From Notamacropus eugenii (lineage: Eukaryota > Chordata > Mammalia > Diprotodontia > Macropodidae), in assembly GCF_028372415.1 (NCBI RefSeq), contig NC_092877.1, positions 388,251,842-388,315,841 on the forward strand: a stretch of DNA of 64,000 nucleotides, read 5' to 3'. The position numbers and the translations under genes were made by a program. Below are positions 23,000-32,000 of this stretch, piece by piece. The number at the start of each line of letters is the position of its first letter. The first letter of the stretch is position 1. The notes under the pieces were generated by a model, which did not search any database, was not told the DNA's origin, and saw only the letters and a program-made list of their open reading frames with translations.

Positions 23000-23590
23000 C
23001 AGAAGTGAGTGGAGAATGGACTCAAGTAGAGAAAGCCAGGAGGCAGACAGACACCCACCCCTCCAACAGTTATTGCAATAGTCCAGGTGAGGTAATGATC
23101 TGTATCAGGGTAGGGGGAGTGTCCAAGAATAGAAGGGGACACCTTCAAGAGATGCTACAGAGCTGAAATGGACAAGAGATGCTGCAAGTGGCAGCTAGGT
23201 GGCATAGTAGATAGGGCACTGGCCCTGGAGTCAGGAGGACCTGAGTTCCAATTTGACCTCAGACACTTACTAGTTGTATGACCCCAGGCAAGTCACTTAA
23301 CCCTGATTATTTCCAAAATGAAAATAAAAAGAGAGAGCTGCTGCAGAGGTGAAATGGACCGGAGATGCTGCCGAGGTGAGACAGACAGGTCTTGGCACCT
23401 GATTAGATCTGGGGCTATGAGGCAGAGGGGAGAGTGGAGGATGACTTTGAGGATAAGAACCTGGGAAGATGGTGGTGCCCTCTAAAGTAATAAGAAAGTT
23501 GGGAAAGGGAAGGGTTGTGAGAAAGGATGATGAGCTCAGTCTTGGACATGTTAAACCTGAGATGCTTACAAGTCATCTAGTACAGGATGG
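23000..23590 (+). repeat. Copy of an unnamed dispersed repeat family, interrupted by a SINE
   Basis: GTTATTGCAATAGTCCAGGTGAGG, GGGAAGGGTTGTGAGAAAGGATG and CTTGGACATGTTAAACCTGAGATGC parallel the copy at 21800. The SINE at 23189-23330 is inserted in it. Confidence 0.55.
23189..23330 (+). mobile_element. Marsupial tRNA-derived SINE (MAR1/MON1 type)
   Basis: A near-complete copy: GGCAGCTAGGTGGCATAGTAGATAGGGCACTGG, TGGAGTCAGGAGGACCTGAG, CTCAGACACTTACTAG, GGCAAGTCACTTAACCCTG, then an A-rich tail. Box A and B remnants of the tRNA head are visible. It interrupts a short tandem repeat (see findings). Its low divergence from the motif suggests it is among the younger repeats here. Confidence 0.88.
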
Positions 23591-23822
23591 CAGTAAGCCA
23601 ATGGACTGAGCATTACACCGGGGGTCAGGAAATTCTGAATTCAAATCCTGCTACAGACCCTCCTTAGCTACAAGTTATTTAACTGCTTTTTACCTTGGTT
23701 TCCTCATCTGTCAAATGAGGATAATAATAGTGCCTACCTCCCAGGGTTGTTGTAAGGATCAGATGAGTAAAATATATATAAAGTGCTTTGCAAACCTCAA
23801 GTTCCTATGTAAATGCTAGATA
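23588..23822 (+). mobile_element. MIR-like SINE, nearly full length
   Basis: It runs from a tRNA-like head (ACTGAGCATTACACCGGGGGTCAGG) through TTTCCTCATCTGTCAAATGAGGATAATAATAG to the AAAGTGCTTTGCAAACCTCAA 3' part typical of marsupial MIR-derived SINEs. Confidence 0.78.
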
Positions 23823-24599
23823 TGATCCCAGAGCACACAGTGGATAGCTCAGTGTGGAAGGTATGATTGAATTTTGTTTCCACAGAAACCATACAGATAT
23901 AATTTGTGAAACATAAGGAATCATACTTGTTGTTAACGTAAAAGATAAACTGATTGCAGAAGGAAGAAGTAAGGCAGGTTAAATCAGCGCATCTGAAGAG
24001 CAGATTCCCCTTCTCTGGTTCTGAGAAGGCCTTTTCCGGTGGATCCAAAAAACCACCAGACCCTCACCATGGATGTGGTCCATTAACCCATCCGTGGTCT
24101 TAGACAATGGGACTCTTCTCATGGATATTCTGGGTAGAATCTTCAACCCACAACTTTTGTCAGTTCTCTTAGCAATTGAGAAAATTCCTTTCTCATGCTA
24201 TGGAGATCATAAGATCCAATGCAGACAAACTGGGATGAGACTAAAAGCATTTTATGGCTTAGCATTTCCTTTGTTAAATAAAGTATAAAGAAAATGAGGA
24301 TGAAAAGTGGGGGAATGTGGAAATGAGAAATGTAAGAAGTGTGGATTCATGTGGGGGTGGGAAGTAGGTGTTTTCAGATAGGCTATGAACCCAGAAGTGC
24401 TTGACCATTGGGATACAAGGGGGAAATTCGAACTGGGACAGAAATGATAAAATGGCTTTGTAATTGTCTTGAAGTGTGCCTGCACGTGTTGTTACCCTTT
24501 TCCACAAGGGGGTGTCAGGCAGGCTATCTGTCCTAAATGACATTAAAAATCTTTCCTTAATTCACCGAGGGCCATGTGGAATTTTTTGGTGAGATGGTT

Positions 24600-24780
24600 A
24601 TTTCTCACAACTGGATCTGAAGTCAGGAAAAGCTGACTTCAGATCCGTGCTCAGATGCTTACTAGCTCTAGCTCATAAGCAAGTCACTTAAATCTCTGTT
24701 TGCCTCAGCTTCCTCATCTGTAAAATGGGGATAATAATCACACCTCCCTCCCAAGATTATGCAAGGACCCAAAAGCTAGC
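24600..24780 (+). mobile_element. SINE with a perfect inverted repeat in its head
   Basis: CCTCAGCTTCCTCATCTGTAAAATGGGGATAATAATC identifies the SINE core. Its head contains GGATCTGAAGTCAG (24613-24626) and the exact reverse complement CTGACTTCAGATCC (24633-24646), separated by 6 nt. Confidence 0.75.
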
Positions 24781-24799
24781 TATTATTATCGCTAGCCAT

Positions 24800-26050
24800 G
24801 TCCAATAGGCTACTGTCCATGTGAGATTGGAGGCCCAGGCAATGGTTAGGGCTGGATCTGTAGCTCTGGAAGTCATCTGTAGAGAAGTGATCATTGAAAC
24901 CATGGGAGTAGATGAGGTGACCATGCAGCGACAAGGCCAGCGTGGGAGACAGAAGACTATGGCTGCCACCAGGGGGGCAATAGGGAGCAGCTATGGGATA
25001 GTCAGACCTTTCGGGGTGGGTTGGGGGAGCCCGAGGCAGGGAGATGGGTTGGGAAGTTCTTGCAATGGCCCCAGTTTGGTGCTATGGGGCTGGACAAGAA
25101 TAGGGCCACCATGAGTCTCTAAGAGGCCACAAACCTGAAGATGCTGTGGAGGTAAAACCAGCAGGCCTTGGCAAGGGATGAGGATGGCTGAGGAGGGGAA
25201 GGGAATGAAGGAAATAAGCATAGGCCCTATCCTCCCAGGTAGGGGCTATTATGATCTTATTTTACAGCTGAAGAAACTAAGCCAAAGGTAAAGTCAGGTC
25301 TTCCTGACTTGGGGCCCAGGGCTCTGAGTATGGTGTCAATGGATAGAACCCTGTTAATGGAGGAAAGGGAAGGGGAGGAGAGGTCAAGATGAGAGTGTGT
25401 GGGAGGTAGTGGGTACCAGGATACCAGGACAGAAATTCGAAAGGCAGTGGGTTTGGGGACTGGGTGGGGGGAGGGGACAGGGCACAGTTTGGTCTTCCCA
25501 TGTTCAGGATGAGGCTCCAGAAGGGCTTCTGAATGGACAGGCTCAACCCCCAGACAGTGTGAAATGCAGGTCTTTGGGGAGCCGGGGGAGAGCTCAGGGT
25601 TGAGTGCAAGGGCTGGGGCATCCTCTGCACAGAAGTGATAGCTTAACACCTGGGAGCAAGGGAGGTCAGCAGGAGAGGTCATATGGAGGAGCAAGAAAGG
25701 AGGGGCCCAGCTGGAGCCTTGGGGGGCATGAGGCATGGTCAGCAGAACAAAGGAGGCCCGAAGGCCAGGACTGAGAGAGAACTGAAATAAAACTGGTCCC
25801 CAGCACTCTCAGACAGAGTAATGTCAGGAAAACCCCACCACAAAGGGTTTAAGACTCAAGGTATCAGCAGTGAGGAGGGAGAGAAAGACAAGATGATGTC
25901 TCGAGGTTCCAGAGAGATCACAGGAAGCTAGGTATGGCTGTTGGGCTGGGGAGAAGTCAGAACTAGGGAGACACTGAAGATGGTGAGGAATGATCAAGGA
26001 CCTGGGAGGGGAGGGGATGGAGACATGTGGGAGGTCACCTTATCTCTGAG
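24800..26050 (+). repeat. Copy of an unnamed dispersed repeat family
   Basis: GTCATCTGTAGAGAAGTGATCATTGAAACCATGGGAG, GGCACAGTTTGGTC and CTGAATGGACAGG, with AGGGGCCCAGCTGGAGCCTTGGGG, parallel the order seen at 21950-22050. Possibly two partial copies. Confidence 0.45.
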
Positions 26051-27659
26051 CCTGAAAGACAAGGAAGGTTGATTGTGGTAGAAGCTCATGAGACGTCCAG
26101 GGCCTCCGTCTTCTCCATGAGGCCGGCCAGAAAGGCAGCCATCTGCTGGACAGAGGACAAGAAGGAAGAGAGAGTCAGGGGCACAGGCTGTGGGGAGCCA
26201 TGGTGGGGGGGGGGGGCGGTGTATGAACAGGAAGGCAGCCAACTGAGCTTAATCTGGTGTCCAGGCTTCTTCCACCAGCATAATGGTACATACAGCAAGA
26301 GCAGAGAAGGCAAATTGTTCAGGTCAAGGAGGAGAACCACTAAGCCTCCCTGCGCAGAGCTCTGGAGGGAGGGATGACCCACTGAGGGATGACTCAGGCT
26401 GTCCTTCAGCTATAGATTCACAGGCAGAAAGAAGGCAGATGTCCAGGAAGAGGGACAGAGGAGCAGATGGGCAAGAAATGCTCCACCAAAGGAATGTGGG
26501 TAGTGCCTGCTAAGAGGCTGGTGACAAATGGATGCCATAAATAGAAGGGGTGGTACATTATTAATGTGGCCCAAGCAGAAGGCATCATCCCACCACCACT
26601 GGCACCCCTCATGTCATGACTAAGACTAAAGCCTAAGACAGGCAAGCCGGGAAAGGACATGGGGTCTAAGATGAGCCAATGGGGACAAAGAGGGAGGACA
26701 ATGCTAATGGAGTGGAAGTAACTGGGGGGAGGGCAGAAGAAAGCTGCCCTAGGGGTAGTAGGCCCTCAGACCCTCAGGAGTGTGGACTTTGATGACGCTC
26801 CCCCTCAGGGTGGTTCCCTAAACAACGCTTTAGGGGATCTACTGGAAATCCTAAAAGAACTTGGATTAACCAAGACTGGGCCTGACTCCTCTGCCTGGCG
26901 TCCAAATGCCTGTAGGCTGCCTTAGTCACCTCAAGAGAGGCTTGGGCCCTCCCTGTGGATTCAGGCATGACTGGCAGCCTAGGAAAGGGCCCACCAACCA
27001 ACCAAGGGTGACCAGGGTCCCTACTTCCTATTGTAGAATCCAGCCTGGAGGAGCTGTTGATCAAAGAACAAAGTTCCCCAGCTCCCCCCACCTCCCACCA
27101 GCTCCCAACACCAGGATCCCCTTTGGCTGCCATCCACACGGCCAGGTCTCTAGTTCTTCCCCTTCCTCCTTCCCTCTCCCCCCTTCTCCTCCTTCCTCTT
27201 CTCCCTTCCTTCCTAACTGCCCAACTTGATTTTTAAAAAGCAGGCTGGGCCCTTTTTGTTTCATTTAAAACCAGTTGCTTTTAGCTGATCCAAATACATC
27301 TGTGTATAACAAAAGCATGGAGGTTTGGGACCTTGGGGTCTCCTAGAAGGCTGAGTTCTGGGGACAAGGCCCCACTACCCCACCCTCCAGGGGCCCTCTT
27401 CACCTTTCTGCTGACTCTAGCAAGAGCCCCGGGGGTCTCTCCATATCCTGTCCTCAGGTGAGAGGGACTCTGAGGTCTTTCTTCCAGTTTTGGCTTTCAG
27501 CGACCACACCCACATAGCAGCCCAAGTGTCAAGGACAAGCAAGGCCCTTGTCACCTTGGTCGGAGAGGTGACCCCCATTTCATGATTCCCTTTACAAAAA
27601 CAGGGATCCCTTTAGCCCTTACAAATACCAGGCTTGACATCCCTGGGGAAGGTTAAATC

Positions 27660-28170
27660 TTGTTTTTTAATTTGTGCTTGTTTTCTTTTTTCTTTGAATT
27701 TTATATTTTTAAATTATATGTAAAAATGTAACATTCCTATGGTTATTCACTAATATGTCTGGTATACCTCATTTATCCCATGGATCCAGCACTGTCTCTC
27801 TTAATCAGGACCAGACTGTTTTCATGATGACAGCTTTGCCATACAACGTGAAATCTGGCACCGCGAGGACCCTCCTTTGGGTTTTTGGACAGTCTTGATC
27901 TTTTCTTCCACATGAATTTTGTTAGGTATTTTTTCTAGCTCTATAAAACCGTTTTCTGGTAGTTTGATGGGAATGGCACTGAATAAGTAAATAGATTTGG
28001 GTAGAACTGTCATTCTATTGGCTTGGCCCCCTCACAAGCAGTTACTATTTCTGCAGTTGTTTAGATCTGTTTTTATTTGTGTGAAAAGTGTCTCGTAATT
28101 GTGTTTCTAGAGTTTGTGGGTTTATAGTTCTTGGGAGGCTGAATCCCAACTACTTCATGGAAAATTAAAT
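27660..28170 (-). mobile_element. L1 ORF2-derived fragment (minus)
   Basis: The plus strand reads as antisense L1 ORF2 3' region, e.g. ATGAATTTTGTTAGGTATTTTTTCTAGCTC, GGTAGTTTGATGGGAATGGCACTGAAT and TTTGTGTGAAAAGTGTCTCG. It has many stops and small indels. It is directly followed, on the side towards ITGAE, by the 3' end of another L1. Confidence 0.75.
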
Positions 28171-28865
28171 CCTTTAAAAAAATTTTTTTAGTATTTTATT
28201 TTCTCCAATTAAATGTAAAAACAATTTTCAATATTAGTTTTTAAAATTCTGAGTTCCAAATTTTCTCCCTCCTTCCCCACTCCCTTCATTAAGCGAGCAA
28301 TTTGATATAGGTTATACATGTTAGTTATGCAAAACATATTTCCATATTAGTCATGTTGTAAAAGAAAGTATAGATTATAAAGAAACAGAAATAAAGTAAA
28401 AAAGTCTGCTTCCATCTTCATTTAGGCGACGTCAGTTCTTTCTCTGGAGGAGGATAGCACTTTTCATCACCAGCCCTTTGGGACTGTCTTGGATCACTGC
28501 ATTGCTGGGAATAGCCGAGTCCTTCACAGCAGATCATCAGTCTACCATGGAGCTGTTACTGTGCACAAGGTTCTCCCAGTCCTACTCACTTCCCTTTGCA
28601 TCAGCTCAGGTGACTCTTTCCAGGTTTCTCTGAGAGCATCCTGCTCATCACTTCTTATTGCACAAAGTACTCCTTCATTATCATATACCACAACTTGCTC
28701 AGCCATTCCCCAACTGAGCGACGTCCCTTCACTTTCCAATTCTTTGTCACCAGAAAAGAGCTGCTATAGACATCTTGTACATGTAGTTTATTTTCCTTTT
28801 TTTAATAAACTCTTTGGGGATACAGAGCCAGTGGTGGTGCTGCCAGGCACAGTATAAGCACGGTT
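28170..28865 (-). mobile_element. Marsupial L1 3' end (minus), abutting the ITGAE last exon
   Basis: Hallmarks of the marsupial L1 3' region, all antisense on the plus strand: TTTTATTTTCTCCAATTAAATG at the end, CATATTTCCATATTAGTCATGTTG, TCATATACCACAACTTGCTCAGCCATTCC, AGAGCTGCTATAGACATCTTG and the GATACAGAGCCAGTGGTGGTGCTG segment. The element is in sense with ITGAE and begins only about 63 bp past the ITGAE stop codon. Confidence 0.85.
28787..28792 (-). promoter_or_regulatory. ITGAE: Candidate ITGAE poly(A) signal inside L1 sequence
   Basis: The reverse complement of tttatt gives AATAAA, 136-141 bp past the ITGAE stop (28928-28930) and embedded in the L1 3' fragment, followed by a short ACATGTACAAG segment. 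It is the first canonical signal after the stop. Typical L1 copies have AAGGACCCAC-like sequence at this spot, so the signal appears to have arisen by mutation within L1. Confidence 0.5.
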
Positions 28866-28927
28866 TGATGTGAGGGTTAAATCTTAATGATGCTGCCAAA
28901 TACCAGCTAGCCAGCTGCTGCAGGGCC

Positions 28928-29020
28928 CTAGTTCTCTGCCTGGAGCAGGTATTCTGATCTCTGGGATTTCCTTGCGTTGCTTGAGGTAGCACCCTGGTAT
29001 TTTCTTTTAAAAAAGCCACA
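28928..29020 (-). CDS. ITGAE: ITGAE exon 31, cytoplasmic tail and stop
   Basis: Begins CGFFKRKYQ, carrying the membrane-proximal GFFKR motif common to integrin alpha chains that clasps the beta subunit, and ends EYLLQAEN with TAG at 28928-28930. Tail length equals human (30 residues here). The acceptor GACATTGTAG is reasonable. Confidence 0.93.
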   Translation of the reverse strand, partial: CGFFKRKYQGATSSNARKSQRSEYLLQAEN

Positions 29021-32000
29021 CTACAATGTCCATAAAAAAGAGGGAAAGCGAAGTCAGAGACACGAGGCATCCATCGGCAAAGAGGATCCTGACATTTGGG
29101 GGAGGCCTCACAGGAAAAACAACTCCTTGATGGAGAAGCCAAACTGTGCATGTATATCTGGCCCACAGTGGGAGAGGATGTCATGCTCTGAACCTTTCAG
29201 GCTGGACCCATTTTCTCACAGTAACAACACTAGGGGTGGGAGATAGGGGAGGGAAGTATCTGGGTCAGGCCAAAGAAAATCATTTGGCATTCACAGAAGG
29301 CCATTAGTTTGTGGCCTTGGTTAGCAGACTGACTCCCAGGCTGGCACAGGGCCAAGGTGAAGCCGAAGCAGACTTCCATTGGCCCCTTACTGCCCTGCCC
29401 CCCTCAGCACCCTTCTCCCAGCCAAGGCTTCCTGTGCCTACTGAGGACCTGCCTGCTTCTTGTCCCCTCTCTGGCATCCTGCAGCTTCCAGCATGATGCG
29501 GAACACCCAATACGAAAGGCGTCTATTTCTTTAGGTTCTAAAGTGGACAGTGGTTTGGTTCCCAGGCAGACCTACAACATCTTCTCTGCCACCATGAAAA
29601 GAACTCTCCCTTGGCTCTTATGATGCTTGGCTGCCCTGCCATCAAAAAGTCACCAGTCCCACAGGGCGACCATTCCGCCAGTCTCGACTGGCTTAAATGA
29701 ATTCCCATTAATGTGAGAATGACCCATCTGAGCCTCGTGAAGGCAGGAGCACCTGGCACAGCTCAGCACCTAACAAATGTTTAATGATTGGACCCTTCTT
29801 GTCCTTAGGTCCCTGCCCTCAGGCCCTCACTACCCTCCTGCCCAGCCACAGTCTGTACCTTCCCAACAGGACGCACCTTCCAGAGCATGGCGATGATCCC
29901 GACCAGCAGCAGAACTCCACCAACGCTGCTTCCCAGGATGATGGGCAAGGTATGGAACCTGGGAGCCTTCAGCAGGATAACAGTGATCTGGAAGGACAGC
30001 CAACCAGCTGGTAGGTAATCTATGCAAGGGGAGGGATCACCACACCCTTCTCCAGAAATTGGAGGACAGTAGGGGGCGCTGCAGTGGAGAGGGCAGGGGC
30101 CCTATGCCACCCTGGGCAAGTCACTGAACCTGTCTGCCTCAGTCTCCTCATCTGTAAAATGGGGATAATAACAGCCCCCCTCCCAGGATTGTTGTGAGGA
30201 TTCGATAAGATGTGTAAAGCAAACATCTGCACCCCTTGCTATTTCCAAGTGGGCTGTTCGCGTTTTATAAAATAAGGTCAGAGACACTTGAATGAACGAA
30301 TGCTCCCCTGCTCCCCCTTGCAGGCATCCCACGATCCCCAGGTTTCTGGTCAGTCACTGTCCAAAAGGGATGTTTCCCAGATCGACCTTGCTGCTGCCTT
30401 CACAGGCAGGGAGCCAGACCTCTTGCTCTGAATTCAGTTAAATGCCCCCCTCGCTCCCCTTGCCCTTGAGGGCTTCGGTCTGGCTTTGTGGTGTGGCTTT
30501 GAAAGGATGCCCTAAGAACAACGGGCAGGTCCACAAGTACATGTGGCGCTACGTCGTCCTAGGGGCCTCCGCGCTGCTCCCAGCAAACACGGCCATCCGC
30601 CTGGGATTTCGCGGAGGCCTTCCGACATCCAGAGCCGCACTCCTCGGCAGCCCTAGTGGCCAGAGTAAGTCCGCAGGCAGCGGACAAACCCTTCGGCTCC
30701 CGAACTTTCCAAACCGACTCTATTTCCCTTTAAAAGGGAGCTAAGGAAGGACGCATTAATGTGGCTCCCTGGGAAGCCAGCCAGGGTCCCATTCCCAGTG
30801 CCCGGGGCATCATCGGGGCCCTCGGAAGGGCCGAGAGGGGGCAAGAGAAGGTGCCTGAGAGTGTGGAGGGGGAGGGGCCCTCGTGAAAGGGGACAAGAGT
30901 GGGGGGGACTTCTCGATGGCCTTTCGGTCAGCAGCGCTTCCATTAGGAATCGGATGGGAACAACCTCCCTCGGCCCCTCACCGAGCTCCGGAGGCTGCCC
31001 AGCCCCTGGCTCTCGTACACACTTTCGGGGAAGGAGATCTCAGCGGGCAGGTACAGTCTGGACAGGGTCTTGGCCAGCTGCGGCGGGAAAGGAGGGTCAG
31101 GCAGGTGGGGGCCGCTGGGCCGCTCTGCTCCCCTCCCCAGCCCCGTCCCAGCCTACCTGCGGGCTCAGCTCCGCCCTCAGCCACACCTTGGAGGGCGCGG
31201 AGGACAGCTCGCAGCGCAGCCGCAGCCACTGCAGGTCCTGGCCAGGGACACCACCGACAGGCGGTCAGAGGAGCCGGGGCGAAGGGCACGCCCCCTGCTC
31301 CCCCAGACCCAATCGGGGGTGGGAGGTCAGGCCTCGGGGCGGGGCTCTGGAGGGCACGCCCAGGGGGCGGGGATGTTGAGGGCGGGGCTCCGGAAGGCAG
31401 GGCCGGGGATTCCCTAAACTGGAGGCCACGCCTCAGGGGGCGGGGCTATGGAGGCCACGCATCGGGGGTGGGGCTCTGAAGGGCGGGGCTAAGGAACTCT
31501 CCTAGCCGGGCTAGGAAACTCGGGCCCACACTCACCGCAGCCTCGGCGGGCCCTTCTGGGCAGCTGGCGTTGCACCCTAGTTCCCTGCTGCATTTCGAAC
31601 CGTCCTGGAAAGCGGAAAAGAGGGGAAAGCGCCTCTGGCTCCGCCCCTAGACTGCGAGGCCAGGCTCCGGCGCAAGCCTATTGGGGGCTCCCCCACCCCG
31701 TCCAATCCAAGAGAGGGGGCGGGCGAGAGAAGCCACGGGCGCAGGCGCAGTGAAGCGCCTTGGGGGCGGGCCCTAGAAGTACGCATGCGTGCGCGGGCGC
31801 AGGGGGACAGGCGGGAGATTTGAACCCGGAAGCAGCGCTGCCGGGCGCGCCCCTGTGCGCCTGCGCCTGTGTGCGCGGGGATCAGGCCTGGCTGCGGCGG
31901 TTGGCCTGGCGCGGGGCGTCGGGCTGGCGGGATGGCGGCGTCCAGGGCCCCGCGGCGCCAGGCCCGGCTGCTCCGAACCTATGGCGGCCTGGGCGGCGGG

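Larger units (their letters stand above)
15836..27655. other. P2RX5-ITGAE intergenic region
   Basis: No exon, RNA gene or long conserved frame was recognised in this 11.8 kb. It is filled with old repeats: L2-like pieces (16460-16560, 22440-22975), SINE/MIR copies (17755-17920, 20925-21005, 23189-23330, 23588-23822, 24600-24780), a CR1/L3-like fragment (19140-20060), CA arrays (20085-20450, 21257-21304) and copies of an unnamed repeat family (21800-22340, 23000-23590, 24800-26050). Part of 26.1-27.6 kb shows nothing recognisable. Confidence 0.7.
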
